Shown: in pieces, positions 1 through 9,309 of the stretch
Layout: each line of letters begins with the position of its first letter
Position numbering within the stretch: the stretch's first letter is position 1
Assembly: GCF_900106925.1 (NCBI RefSeq)
Contig: NZ_FNNZ01000015.1
Coordinates: forward strand, 62,001-126,000
Reading direction: 5' to 3'
Source: Thiocapsa roseopersicina
GTDB taxonomy: Bacteria > Pseudomonadota > Gammaproteobacteria > Chromatiales > Chromatiaceae
Length of the DNA: 64,000 nucleotides
Notes under the pieces: generated by a model
Databases searched by the model: none
What the model was told of the DNA's origin: nothing
The model's input: the letters and a program-made list of their open reading frames with translations, nothing else
Position numbers and translations under genes: made by a program

Positions 1-1194
1 TTCACCGGACGCATCTGTCCCGCACCCTGCGAGGCCGCCTGCACGCTGAATCTGAACGACACGCCGGTCGCCATCAAGACGATCGAATGCGCCATCGTCG
101 ACAAGGCCTGGCAGGAGGGCTGGATCAAGCCGCTGGTCCCGGAGCGACGCACCGGCAAGCGTGTCGCCGTGGTCGGCTCCGGCCCCGCCGGTCTGGCAAC
201 CGCCCAGCAGCTTGCGCGCGCGGGGCACCAGGTTCACCTGTTCGAGAAGGCGGATCGCATCGGCGGCTTGTTGCGCTACGGCATCCCCGATTTCAAGCTG
301 AGCAAATCGCTGATCGACCGTCGGATGGCGCAGATGCGGACCGAAGGCGTCGAGTTCCACACCAACGCACATATCGGAGTGGATATCCCGGTCGCCCGTT
401 TGCGCGAGGAGTACGACGCCGTGGTCCTCGCCGGCGGGTCGGAGAAGCCTCGTGATCTTGAGGTGCCCGGGCGGGAGTTGTCCGGGATCCACTTCGCGAT
501 GGACTTCCTGACGCGCAACAGCAAGCGCGTGCAGGGCTCGTACGTCCCCGAGGACGACTTCATCAGCGCTCATGGCAAACATGTCGTCGTGATCGGGGGC
601 GGGGATACCGGCTCGGACTGTATCGGGACCTCCAACCGACACGGCGCCAAATCGGTCACCCAGATCGAGATCCTGGACAAGCCGCCGGAGAAGGAAGACA
701 AGGGGCTGACCTGGCCGGATTGGCCGAACCGACTGCGGACATCCAGCTCACAGGAAGAGGGCTGCGAGCGGCTGTGGAATGTCGCATCCAAGGCGTTCGT
801 CGGCGACGAGAACGGCCGCGTCAAGGCGTTGCGCTTCGAGCTGGTGCGCTGGGAGCGCACCGACGGAGGTCGCTGGCAGATGCAGACGGTCCCGGACAGC
901 ATCGGCGAGCTCAAGGCAGACCTGGTGCTCTTGGCGATGGGATTCGTGCATCCGGTTCACGAAGGCATGATCGCCGAGCTTCGCGAGAACGCTGGGCTCG
1001 AGCTGGACCCGCGCGGCAACATCAAGGGTGCCACGGACGGACCCGGCGCCTATCACACCTCGGTCGACGGCGTCTTCTGCGCCGGGGACATGCGACGCGG
1101 TCAGTCGCTCGTGGTGTGGGCCATCCGCGAGGGACGCCAGTGCGCGAGGGCCGTGGATGAGTGGTTGATGGGCCGCTCCGATCTGGCGCGTTGA
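1..1194 (+). CDS. gltD: Glutamate synthase small subunit (3' part, starts before the window)
   Basis: NADPH-dependent GOGAT beta subunit, which feeds electrons to the large subunit for making glutamate from glutamine and 2-oxoglutarate. The reading frame is open from base 1, so the N-terminus is missing; 397 residues remain of a usual length near 470. Visible are the cysteine-rich start (CPAPCEAAC), a first dinucleotide-binding loop ([10 protein letters not shown], about residue 57), a second one ([12 protein letters not shown]) and the C-terminal FAD motif [16 protein letters not shown]. This is the standard order for the family. A GTG at 169 would open a shorter frame, but the conserved sequence upstream rules it out. 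gltB would be expected to the left, outside the window. Confidence 0.95.
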   Translation, partial: FTGRICPAPCEAACTLNLNDTPVAIKTIECAIVDKAWQEGWIKPLVPERRTGKRVAVVGSGPAGLATAQQLARAGHQVHLFEKADRIGGLLRYGIPDFKLSKSLIDRRMAQMRTEGVEFHTNAHIGVDIPVARLREEYDAVVLAGGSEKPRDLEVPGRELSGIHFAMDFLTRNSKRVQGSYVPEDDFISAHGKHVVVIGGGDTGSDCIGTSNRHGAKSVTQIEILDKPPEKEDKGLTWPDWPNRLRTSSSQEEGCERLWNVASKAFVGDENGRVKALRFELVRWERTDGGRWQMQTVPDSIGELKADLVLLAMGFVHPVHEGMIAELRENAGLELDPRGNIKGATDGPGAYHTSVDGVFCAGDMRRGQSLVVWAIREGRQCARAVDEWLMGRSDLAR

Positions 1195-1390
1195 GCCGGG
1201 TCGGGACGCCTCGTGCGCTGCTTGGGGTGTGTTCGCGTAGCCTAGCTGCGCCGGATCCCCCAAGCAGCGTCGCTGACGCGGTCGGACGTTCCGAGGTACG
1301 CTCTATAGATCATGGCGCGGCTCGGATCCGCTCGGGCCGCTCTTCGGCGCCTCATGAAGGCTACATCGAGTCGAGAGGTCGGGATTAGAG

Positions 1391-2629
1391 ATGGATCGTC
1401 AGCAAGCCGCCCATTTCATGCTCGATTGCCTGCGCAAGATGATGGCCAAGAAGGGCTCCGACCTCTTCATCTCCGCGGGTTTTCCGCCTGCCTGTAAGAT
1501 CGACGGGCGGATGACGCCCATCAGCGAGCAGGCGCTTACGTCCGCCCAGACCAACGTGCTGGTGCGCTCCATCATGAACGACCGGCAGATTCGCGACTTC
1601 GACGCCACGAAAGAGTGCAATTTCGCGATCAGTCCGCAGTCGATCGGTCGGTTTCGGGTCAACGCCTTCATCCAGCAAGGTCATTGTGGCGCGGTCCTGC
1701 GCACCATCAATGCGACCATCCCGGAGCTCGACGGGCTCGCGCTTCCCCCGGTGTTGAAGGACATCGTGATGGGCGAGCGCGGCCTGGTGTTGGTCGTCGG
1801 CGGTACGGGCTCCGGGAAGTCGACGTCGCTCGCGGCCATGCTGGGTCATCGCAACGAACACAGCTACGGCCACATCATCACGATCGAGGACCCGGTCGAA
1901 TACGTTCATCCCCACCGTCATTGTCTCATCACCCAGCGCGAGGTCGGCGTCGATACCGAGAGCTGGGAAATCGCGCTCATGAATACGCTGCGCCAGGCAC
2001 CGGACGTCATCTTGATCGGCGAGATCCGCAGCCGAGAGACCATGGAGCATGCCATCAACTTCTCCGAGACCGGCCATCTCTGCCTGTCCACGCTCCATGC
2101 CAACAACGCCAACCAAGCCCTCGACCGCATCATCAACCTGTTTCCCGAGGAGCGGCGTGCCCAGTTGCTGATGGATCTTTCCCTAAACCTCAAGGCGGTG
2201 ATCTCGCAACGTCTGCTGCCCTGCACCGACGGTGGTCGCATCGCCGCGGTCGAGGTCTTGATCAACTCGCCCTTGATTCAGGATCTGATCTTCAAGGGCG
2301 ATGTCGGATCCATCAAGGCGATCATGAAACGCTCGCGCGAGCAGGGCATGCAGACCTTCGACATGTCGCTCTTCGCTCTTTACGAAGCGGGTAAGATCAG
2401 TTACGAGGATGCGTTGCGCAGTGCCGATTCCATGAACGAGCTGCGCTTGGCGATCAAGTTGGAGGGCCACGAAGCCCAGGGCAGGGATCCCTTTGCCGAG
2501 ACCGACGGTTTGAGCATCCTCGGGGACGGCGATGGCGATTCGTTCGACTCGACCCTATTCAGCGAGACCCTGACGAATTCCACCATGATCGACGGACTGC
2601 CCGGATCGGACCGCGGTCGAAAATCTTAG
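1391..2629 (+). CDS. PilT/PilU-family pilus retraction ATPase (first of a tandem pair)
   Basis: Hexameric cytoplasmic ATPase of the type IV pilus retraction family, 412 residues. Walker A is GGTGSGKST (residues 137-145). The acidic ITIEDPVEYVH segment, the GEIRSRETM Walker B region and the His box STLHANNANQA follow in family order. The C-terminal tail of about 50 residues is acidic and Asp/Ser-rich, and longer than in PilT; PilU proteins also carry a C-terminal extension. The next gene is a paralogue starting 7 bases later, so the two are probably co-transcribed. They are convergent with the type II secretion operon, and no pilus structural genes are nearby. I cannot decide between PilT and PilU from sequence alone. 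Confidence 0.9.
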   Translation: MDRQQAAHFMLDCLRKMMAKKGSDLFISAGFPPACKIDGRMTPISEQALTSAQTNVLVRSIMNDRQIRDFDATKECNFAISPQSIGRFRVNAFIQQGHCGAVLRTINATIPELDGLALPPVLKDIVMGERGLVLVVGGTGSGKSTSLAAMLGHRNEHSYGHIITIEDPVEYVHPHRHCLITQREVGVDTESWEIALMNTLRQAPDVILIGEIRSRETMEHAINFSETGHLCLSTLHANNANQALDRIINLFPEERRAQLLMDLSLNLKAVISQRLLPCTDGGRIAAVEVLINSPLIQDLIFKGDVGSIKAIMKRSREQGMQTFDMSLFALYEAGKISYEDALRSADSMNELRLAIKLEGHEAQGRDPFAETDGLSILGDGDGDSFDSTLFSETLTNSTMIDGLPGSDRGRKS

Positions 2630-2636
2630 CCCCGCA

Positions 2637-3692
2637 ATGGATATCAACCCTTATCTCGAGATGATGATTCGACACAAGGCGTCGGATCTCTTCTTCGTCC
2701 CCGGAGCACCGGCCAAGATCAAGATCGAAGGCGTGATCCGCTCGATCGGCGAGACCCCTTTGACGCCGACCTTTTGTCGGGAGGCGATTGCCTCCCTGCT
2801 CGACGCGGATCAGGAGCGCGAGCTCGCGGAGTCGCTCGAGCTCGATTTCGCAGTCGCCTTGGAGGATCGCGGACGCTTTCGGGTCAACGCCTACCATCAG
2901 CGCGGCCAACGGGCGATGGTCCTGCGCTACATCCGCAGCAGCATCCCGACCCTCGAGGAGTTGGACCTACCTCCGGTGTTGAGCCAATTGGTGATGCACA
3001 AGCGGGGGATCATCCTGATGGTCGGCGCGACGGGCTCGGGCAAGTCGACGACCCTTGCTGCGATGATCGGCCATCGCAATCGCACCGCACCGGGCCACAT
3101 CATCACCATCGAAGACCCGATCGAGTTCGTGCATCCCCACCAGCAGTGCATCGTCAGCCAACGCGAGCTCGGGCTGGATACCAAGGACTACCGGCGGGCG
3201 TTGAAAAGTGCCTTGCGCGAGGCGCCGGATGTCATCCTGATCGGCGAGATCCGGACCCGTGAAACCATGGAGGCGGCGATCGAACTGGCGGGGACGGGCC
3301 ATTTGGCCATCTCGACACTGCATGCCAACAATGCTTATCAGGCGATGGAGCGGATCGTCAACATGTTCCCGCAGGAGATGCACAAGACGCTCTTCACCGA
3401 TCTCTCGGCCTATATGCGAGCGATCGTGTCGCAACGCCTGGTCCGAACCAACACAGGCGGGCGCTGTGCGGCCATCGAGATCCTGGTCAACACGCCGCAC
3501 ATCGCCGATCTCATTCGCGACGGGCACATCGAGGCGATCGAGGAGGCGATGCAGGGACACGGCGAGGAGGGAACAACCACCTTCGACGAGGCGCTTTTGA
3601 AGCTCTACCACAAGGGCACCATCACGTTGGAAGAGGCGCTCGCCAACGCGGACTCGGCACCGAACCTCGAGGCCAAGATCAACTTCGGATGA
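2637..3692 (+). CDS. PilT/PilU-family pilus retraction ATPase (second of a tandem pair)
   Basis: 351-residue paralogue of the preceding gene, with Walker A GATGSGKST (residues 130-138), ITIEDPIEFVH, GEIRTRETM and the His box STLHANNAYQA. Length matches ordinary PilT (about 345). It lacks the acidic tail of its neighbour. The pair is likely to act together in retraction, as PilT and PilU do in other gammaproteobacteria, where PilU works as an accessory motor. The start has no clear Shine-Dalgarno sequence, so translation may depend on the upstream gene. It ends 31 bases before the stop of gspD on the other strand. Confidence 0.9.
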   Translation: MDINPYLEMMIRHKASDLFFVPGAPAKIKIEGVIRSIGETPLTPTFCREAIASLLDADQERELAESLELDFAVALEDRGRFRVNAYHQRGQRAMVLRYIRSSIPTLEELDLPPVLSQLVMHKRGIILMVGATGSGKSTTLAAMIGHRNRTAPGHIITIEDPIEFVHPHQQCIVSQRELGLDTKDYRRALKSALREAPDVILIGEIRTRETMEAAIELAGTGHLAISTLHANNAYQAMERIVNMFPQEMHKTLFTDLSAYMRAIVSQRLVRTNTGGRCAAIEILVNTPHIADLIRDGHIEAIEEAMQGHGEEGTTTFDEALLKLYHKGTITLEEALANADSAPNLEAKINFG

Positions 3693-3723
3693 TTAGGGCG
3701 CTGCCCAACGCGAGCGGAGCCGA

Positions 3724-5991
3724 TCAGAACTTCATCTGAAGACCGCGGACCTTATTGCGGAAGTCGCGCGTGACCGTCTCTGCGTCCTGGTCGCTAGCGA
3801 TGACCTTAGGCGTCAAAACAACCACGAGCTCCGTCCGTCTGGATGCCTTGGATCGCTGCCCGAAGAGCGGTCCGGCGAACGGGAGGTTGTAGAGGCCGGG
3901 GACGCCTTGATTGCCGTCGCTTCGCTCGTTTTGAATGAGGCCGCCGAGAACGACGGCTTGGTTCGAGCGCACAGCAACCGAGCTGGTGATGTTGCGGGTG
4001 GAGAATGTCGGCGAGTCGAGCGCCGAGCCGCCGCTGCCGACCTCGTCGACCGTGCTCACCTCCTGCTCGATCTCCATCTGCACCAGACCGCCCGGGGTCA
4101 CCCGTGGCTTGACCGACAGCATGACGCCGGTGGGCCGATACTCGATGGTGTTGACGACGCGGTCCGTGGTCGCGAGGCCCTGCTGTTGGGTGGTCGCGAT
4201 CGGGACCTCTTTGCCCACCTGGATCTTCGCGGTCTGATTGTCCAGGACCATCACGGAGGGGGACGACAAGACGTTGACCAGGTTGTCCTGCGCCAAAGCG
4301 CTCAGGGTCGCGCGGATGGTATCGGGGCGACTGATGACGGCCCAGTTGAAGCCGGGGAAGCTCAGACCGACGCTATTGGCGAGCGAATCCCCGGAGCCCA
4401 AGGTGAACTGGCTGCGCTGGTCCTTGGTCGCGAGTCCGAAGAGATTCCATTGAACCCCGTACTTGAGATTACCCTCCAGGCTGATCTCCACGATCGTGGC
4501 CTCGACCAAGACCTGAAGGGGCAGGATATCGAGCTGTTTGAGTGCGTCGAGGATCTTCTTGTAGTCCCTTGGGCTGGACCTGACCATCAGGGAGTTGTTG
4601 GTCGGGTCCGCAACGATACTCACGGCCGAGGACAGCTCGATCTCTCGAGAGGAGCTGCGCCGCGGTGCCGACTGCCCACCGACGCCCCCGCCGTCCGTTC
4701 CGCCTAAGCCGCCGGTACTGTCGCTGTCGCCGGTCGAGCCGATCGAGGAGCCGCCCAAACCGGGCGCGACGCCGCCGACGTCCGTCGTTCGCTGGGACCC
4801 TTCCCCGCCGAAGAGTTGGGAGAGGGTGTCGGCCAGATTCTCCGCATCTCCGTGGCGCACCCGATAGACGAAGAGGCGCTCGGCGGCGTCGCCGGTCGCC
4901 TCGGCCATGTCGAGGCGTTCGATCCAGTTGCTGGCCTGTTGGAGGTAACTGGCCTGGGGAGAGACCACGAGCACGGCGTTGGCGCTCTCGACCGGGACGA
5001 ACCTGAAGACACCCTTGAGGGGGTTGCTGCCTTCGTCGCCAAGAAGGGTTTGAAGCTGGGTCACGACCTCGTTGGCCTTGGCGTACTCCAGGACGAAGAA
5101 GCCGACGGAGAGTCCCGCCATCCAATCGACATCGAAGACCCGGATGGTATCGAGCAGGTTGCCCATGTCCGGACTGGTCCCGGCGATCACCACCAGGTTG
5201 CGGAGGTTGTCGACGCGAATCACGCTTCCTTCGGGCGCCAGCGGCTGGAGGATATTGCTCATCTCCTCGGCGCCGATGTATTGCAGGGGCACGACCTGAA
5301 CGCTGTAGCCTTCGGGGAGCGCTCGACCCGACTCGCCGAGCTGGGGAACCACGCGACCCTGAACGGCATTCGCGAGCGGAACCACCTCGTAGGTGCCGCC
5401 CGAGTAAACGATGGCGGCGTTGTTCATGCGCAGGAGTGTTTCGAGGGTCGGGATCAGATGGTCGCGACGCAACGGGCGACCGGTCTGCAACGAGGTGACA
5501 CCCTGCACCGCGGGATGCAGGACATAGTTTACCTGCAGGAGGTCGCCGAGGATGACCTTGACGACCTCGCGGATGTCCGTCCCGTCGAAGTTCAGGGTGA
5601 CGTCGCCCGGGGTCGTGTCTACGCTGGGCGGGGATATCTCGCGGACAAAAGTCCCGGTGCCGCGCTGGAGTGACTCGACAGCGCCACCGGGCTCGTCCTC
5701 TTCGCCGAGGGCGATACTCATTGCTTCGGTCGTGCCCGGCGAGACGATGCCGCGGTCCCCGCCCTGCAGGGCGCGGGTTCCGTCGTCCCCCATATCGTCG
5801 ATTCGGACGGTCGGATCCCAGTAGGCACGCTCGCACGCCGTGGAGACGAACGCGACGACCAGGATGGCTGCTAGCCGGGGCAGGTGACCGGCGATGGAAC
5901 GGGCACCGAAATAGCGCGATGGATCCATCGATGTCGTGTTCGAGTCGTCTCGGCTCGGCAGGCCGATGAAATCAGAATTCCTGGAGATCAT
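3724..5991 (-). CDS. gspD: Type II secretion outer-membrane secretin
   Basis: 755-residue secretin forming the outer-membrane channel of the T2SS. The N-terminus has a hydrophobic stretch ending in a lipobox-like VSTAC, so it is probably a lipoprotein that can reach the outer membrane without a separate pilotin. N-domains follow (VTLNFDGTDIREVVKVILGDLL is the N0 region), then repeated N1-N3 modules, a Gly/Ser-rich linker (about residues 395-435) and the secretin core (VPGLYNLPFAGPLFG). The start ATG overlaps the stop of the gspC-like gene as ATGA, which indicates translational coupling; an internal ATG 21 codons downstream (MDPSRYF) is an alternative. It is the last gene of the operon. Confidence 0.93.
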   Translation of the reverse strand: MISRNSDFIGLPSRDDSNTTSMDPSRYFGARSIAGHLPRLAAILVVAFVSTACERAYWDPTVRIDDMGDDGTRALQGGDRGIVSPGTTEAMSIALGEEDEPGGAVESLQRGTGTFVREISPPSVDTTPGDVTLNFDGTDIREVVKVILGDLLQVNYVLHPAVQGVTSLQTGRPLRRDHLIPTLETLLRMNNAAIVYSGGTYEVVPLANAVQGRVVPQLGESGRALPEGYSVQVVPLQYIGAEEMSNILQPLAPEGSVIRVDNLRNLVVIAGTSPDMGNLLDTIRVFDVDWMAGLSVGFFVLEYAKANEVVTQLQTLLGDEGSNPLKGVFRFVPVESANAVLVVSPQASYLQQASNWIERLDMAEATGDAAERLFVYRVRHGDAENLADTLSQLFGGEGSQRTTDVGGVAPGLGGSSIGSTGDSDSTGGLGGTDGGGVGGQSAPRRSSSREIELSSAVSIVADPTNNSLMVRSSPRDYKKILDALKQLDILPLQVLVEATIVEISLEGNLKYGVQWNLFGLATKDQRSQFTLGSGDSLANSVGLSFPGFNWAVISRPDTIRATLSALAQDNLVNVLSSPSVMVLDNQTAKIQVGKEVPIATTQQQGLATTDRVVNTIEYRPTGVMLSVKPRVTPGGLVQMEIEQEVSTVDEVGSGGSALDSPTFSTRNITSSVAVRSNQAVVLGGLIQNERSDGNQGVPGLYNLPFAGPLFGQRSKASRRTELVVVLTPKVIASDQDAETVTRDFRNKVRGLQMKF

Positions 5992-6566
5992 TGGTCCGGG
6001 GGATCCGCGGGTTGAAGCACCCGGGGCGGGCGCCGCGGGACCGGCATCGGGGCAGCCGGGCTGGGTGTTTTTCCGTAATCGCGCAATATTAGCGCATCCT
6101 GCTCCCCTTGTCGCTCCAGCAGGATCCGATCCGGGAGGATGGTCTGAACGGACCAGCCCTCCAGATCATCACCGATGCGCAGACGTCTGAGTCTCGGCTC
6201 GTTCGGATCCTGTATCCAGGCCGAGACCAGGGTCGGCGTGATGATCACCGCGCTCAGGTTCATGCCTTCAAGCGAAGTGAGCACGTCCGGCTCGAGCGTC
6301 GCCTGCGCGTCCGGATCGACCTCCTCGTCCGGCCGACGCTGGGGACGAAACAGCGGGCGGTCGGTCACGCTCGCGTAGGCGTCTTTCGGATCGGGGGGCG
6401 GTAATTGCGCCGCGGCGTCCGGTTCGCTGCCGACAGGTGCATTGGGGACCGCCGAAGATGACGCATCGAGGCCGGCGCGCGACGGACCAGGCGGCCAATC
6501 CTTCCATTGCAGGGCAAGCAACAGAATCAGGGTGAGCACGACGAATCCGGGGAGCCACTTGATCAA
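5988..6566 (-). CDS. Type II secretion GspC/GspN-like inner-membrane protein
   Basis: 192 residues: one N-terminal membrane helix (about residues 4-20), a proline-rich periplasmic linker, then a compact homology region (LTSLEGMNLSAVIITPTLVSAWI, LRIGDDLEGWSVQTILPDRILLERQG). This resembles the HR domain of GspC, which contacts the secretin. There is no PDZ or coiled-coil C-terminus, only a proline/arginine-rich tail, so it is shorter than enterobacterial GspC (about 270). The start is TTG: a strong GGAGG lies 6 bases upstream and the TTG overlaps the gspM stop as TTGA. Position between gspM and gspD supports the role of linking the inner-membrane platform to the secretin. Confidence 0.75.
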   Translation of the reverse strand: MIKWLPGFVVLTLILLLALQWKDWPPGPSRAGLDASSSAVPNAPVGSEPDAAAQLPPPDPKDAYASVTDRPLFRPQRRPDEEVDPDAQATLEPDVLTSLEGMNLSAVIITPTLVSAWIQDPNEPRLRRLRIGDDLEGWSVQTILPDRILLERQGEQDALILRDYGKTPSPAAPMPVPRRPPRVLQPADPPDQ

Positions 6567-7177
6567 GTGTCACCTCCGAGGGTAAATCCGAAGATGTCGA
6601 GCCGAATCGTCAGCTCGCCTGCCGGATTGACGGGCGGGCGACGAATGGCGCGGCCGCGCGGATCGGCAGCAGGCTGTTGAGGGCGGGCCGAGGAGCGCAC
6701 CGAGACCTGATCGACGAACAGAAAAGGCCGCGCTTGCTCGAAATTGTAGAGCACATCCAGGAGGGTTTCGGTCGACCCTTGGATCTGGGTGCGCACCCGC
6801 ACCCGTGGGGGACTTTCCTCCGGCGGTCCGGGCAGGATCTGGGTACTGATCAGACGGCCACTGGCCGCGGTGACGATATCCTGGACCTGGCGCTGCAGCT
6901 CCGCACCCGCCAGCGCGGGTGTGGGTGCATCGAAGTAGAACGCCTTGAAGCTCTCGTTGGCGCGTACCCGCTCGAGCTCCGCGCGCAGCTCGGGTAGGCT
7001 GCGGATCATGCGCCGATAGCGCACGAGCTGATCCTCGCTGTCGGCGATCCGTACGGAAAGACTGCTCATCTCGCTGCTCCATGCCGCCGCCAGACCGCCG
7101 ATAACCAGAAGCGGAACCGACAAAAGCAGAATCCATCCGAGTACGCAGATGATCTTAGGACGCGATGGGGCCTTCAT
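6563..7177 (-). CDS. gspM: Type II secretion inner-membrane protein GspM (subtype b)
   Basis: 204 residues with one N-terminal transmembrane segment (about 9-33), a short helical stalk (VRIADSEDQLVRYRRMIRSLPELRAELERV) and a periplasmic ferredoxin-like region (RPFLFVDQVSV ... GELTIRLDIFGF). This arrangement is typical of the GspM/PilO fold. GspM partners GspL in the assembly platform. A GAGGGGAGA Shine-Dalgarno precedes the ATG, which overlaps the gspL stop by ATGA. Assignment rests on topology and operon position, since sequence conservation in this family is low. Confidence 0.8.
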   Translation of the reverse strand: MKAPSRPKIICVLGWILLLSVPLLVIGGLAAAWSSEMSSLSVRIADSEDQLVRYRRMIRSLPELRAELERVRANESFKAFYFDAPTPALAGAELQRQVQDIVTAASGRLISTQILPGPPEESPPRVRVRTQIQGSTETLLDVLYNFEQARPFLFVDQVSVRSSARPQQPAADPRGRAIRRPPVNPAGELTIRLDIFGFTLGGDT

Positions 7178-8271
7178 TCTCCCCTCGCTCGCGTGAACCG
7201 AAGTGAAATATTGAAGCGCTCCTTGCCGGTCTGCGGGACCTGCGTTACGGGCGAGCGGAACGACACCTCGTCGATGCCGGGAGCCTCCTCGAGCAGCGCG
7301 ATCAAGGCGGTCGCTTGTCCGGATTCGCCGCGCAGCTCGACCTGCCCGTTGTTGTAGTCGAGGGTCTGGATCCAGGTGTCGTCCGGGATACGGTCGCTCA
7401 GCTCGCGCAACAGGACGAGGATGTTCGGCTCGTCACGTTTCTGTTGAAGCACCGCCGTGCTGCCCAAGCGCGCCCGCTCGAGCTCCTGGCGCAGATCGTC
7501 GACGGCGACCGCCTCGACGCGTGCACGCCGCACCTCGGCATCGAGTGCGTCGGCGGTCCGCTTCTGCTGCCAAATCGGTCCGACCAGAGCGACGGCCAGG
7601 AGCAGCACCACCGCTGCCCAGAGTAGCTTGTCGGCACTGAAGGGGTCGAGACGGCGCTTCGGGCGCTCTGCCGTCGGCAAGAGGTTGGCCGAGGGCCAAG
7701 CTCCTTCCCAGGCGATCCGATCGATCGGTGCTCCCGCATCGCGCATGCGCTGGACCCAAACCGAGGCGAGATCGCGGCGGCACAACGCGAGCTCGACCCG
7801 CAGGCGCGGAGCACCCTTCGGGCCGGGCTTGGCGAGGAAATCGTAAAGGACATCGCCGGGTTGGAACGGCGAGAGGCGGTCGAGCTCGTAGCGAATCACC
7901 TGAGGAAGATTGGCACGCACCTGTGCCGGCAGCGAGACGCTGCGGGTCAGGATGTCCTCGCGAGGAATGATCAAGACCCGCGTCGGGGCGCGCTCATGTC
8001 CGGATCGTGCAATCTCGGGCAGGGGAATGGCCGCATCCAGCCCGAGCTCCCCGACCGGCTCGCGATCCTCGCCGGTCATCAGGAAAAGATGTGCGGTCGA
8101 TGCGTCGGGCTCGATGATCAAACGACGGTCGCGGCGCGCAAGAAAACGTCGGACCGGAACCGGCAGACAGACTACGAGCAAGCGCCGGACGATACGGTAG
8201 ATATCGTCGAGGCCCGACGCGGGGGCGCTCGGGAGCTGTCCGAGGAGTTTGAGTCGATCGCTGAGGGACAT
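7174..8271 (-). CDS. gspL: Type II secretion protein GspL with PilN-like periplasmic domain
   Basis: 365 residues. A cytoplasmic domain (about 1-210; REDILTRSVSLPAQVRANLPQVIRYELDRLSPF is the conserved part) is followed by a single membrane span (LLWAAVVLLLAVALVGPIW, about 215-233), a coiled-coil stalk and a PilN-like domain (WIQTLDYNNGQVELRGES). GspL recruits the ATPase GspE to the membrane and pairs with GspM. It lies between gspK and gspM; a 73-base gap separates it from gspK to the right, and the gspM start overlaps its stop. Confidence 0.82.
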   Translation of the reverse strand: MSLSDRLKLLGQLPSAPASGLDDIYRIVRRLLVVCLPVPVRRFLARRDRRLIIEPDASTAHLFLMTGEDREPVGELGLDAAIPLPEIARSGHERAPTRVLIIPREDILTRSVSLPAQVRANLPQVIRYELDRLSPFQPGDVLYDFLAKPGPKGAPRLRVELALCRRDLASVWVQRMRDAGAPIDRIAWEGAWPSANLLPTAERPKRRLDPFSADKLLWAAVVLLLAVALVGPIWQQKRTADALDAEVRRARVEAVAVDDLRQELERARLGSTAVLQQKRDEPNILVLLRELSDRIPDDTWIQTLDYNNGQVELRGESGQATALIALLEEAPGIDEVSFRSPVTQVPQTGKERFNISLRFTRARGE

Positions 8272-8377
8272 GAGTGCCAGTCGGAATGGGGTTGTCGATC
8301 CGCGTCGGATGCCGCATGCCTGCGCTCGCGGTCAGCCGACCCCTTGAGTGTACGTCCACCCGTCGCCGCGACGCCAG

Positions 8378-9304
8378 TCAACCGGCATCGGCTTCGATGT
8401 CGATCGGCGCCGGCGGCGCACCGGGCAGACCGAAACGGCGCCAACGTACCTGATAAGGAGGTTGCTGTCCGGGCGTCGCCTCGATCAGCGCCTCCATCCT
8501 GCGTCCGCCGAGGCCCGCACCGGCTTCCGCGACCTCGATCCGGTAGAGGGGGCCTGCACGGTCTACGACCCGAGGTCCGCTGCTGTCCTCGAACAAGGGC
8601 GAATCGCGCTGGACAACGCGAAGCTGTGCGTCTTCAAACGGGATCCCCTGGGTGGCGGCAATTGCCGTTGCGGAGGCGAAGCGTTCATCGAGCTCAGCCC
8701 CATCGAGATCGACACTGACCTCCGGGGCGAAGCGTGTGTAGATCTCGGGCGTCATTCCGAGGACCTGCATCAGCTCCTCCACGGCAACGAAGGGCGCATC
8801 CTTCGCCCCGAGGGTCAGGCCGGCATCGCGATAGTCGCGATCCTCCGCACCGTTCAGAAGCGACAGATCGTCCTCGTCGCGCCAATCGACGATCGCAGCA
8901 GCGAGCGAGGTTGCCGGATCCTCCTCCATGCCGAGCGTCACGAGGAGCGCCGAGAGCAGCTCGGGCGGCGCCTGATTCAGATCGATCCGCGATCCCTCGT
9001 TGAAGACCCGGATCGCGAGATCGACCCCGCCGAACCGCCAAGGCACGGCCACACCGTTGGGCAACCAGGCGGAAACGTCCGGATCGGTCGCATCGGGCGG
9101 CGGCATCGCAAAAACCAGGACCGTGAAGGCGATAGCGGCATCCGCGGCGGCCCGAAAGCGCGCGCCCGAGACATGATTGTCGCTCAGCGCCGTCTCGGTA
9201 CGCTGCGCCGCGGTCATGCCGACCGCCATGACGGTGAGCAGGGTCAGCACCCAGAGCACCAGGACCAAGGCGATGCCCCGCTGACGCGAGGCGATCGGTC
9301 GCAC
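8378..9304 (-). CDS. gspK: Type II secretion minor pseudopilin GspK
   Basis: About 308 residues, the largest pseudopilin, expected at the tip of the pseudopilus with GspI and GspJ. A short basic leader ending RQRG is followed by IALVLVLWVLTLLTVM; the glutamate at +5 is absent, as is usual for GspK. The domain contains SRIDLNQAPPELLSALL, the helix-hairpin-helix-like motif of the family. The longest possible frame starts at 9415 inside gspJ, which is unlikely. A GTG at 9304 (5 bases after the gspJ stop) or a TTG at 9313 (overlapping that stop as TTGA) are the realistic starts. Neither has a clear Shine-Dalgarno sequence, which favours coupling to gspJ. Confidence 0.85.
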   Translation of the reverse strand: MRPIASRQRGIALVLVLWVLTLLTVMAVGMTAAQRTETALSDNHVSGARFRAAADAAIAFTVLVFAMPPPDATDPDVSAWLPNGVAVPWRFGGVDLAIRVFNEGSRIDLNQAPPELLSALLVTLGMEEDPATSLAAAIVDWRDEDDLSLLNGAEDRDYRDAGLTLGAKDAPFVAVEELMQVLGMTPEIYTRFAPEVSVDLDGAELDERFASATAIAATQGIPFEDAQLRVVQRDSPLFEDSSGPRVVDRAGPLYRIEVAEAGAGLGGRRMEALIEATPGQQPPYQVRWRRFGLPGAPPAPIDIEADAG

Positions 9305-9309
9305 CCCGG

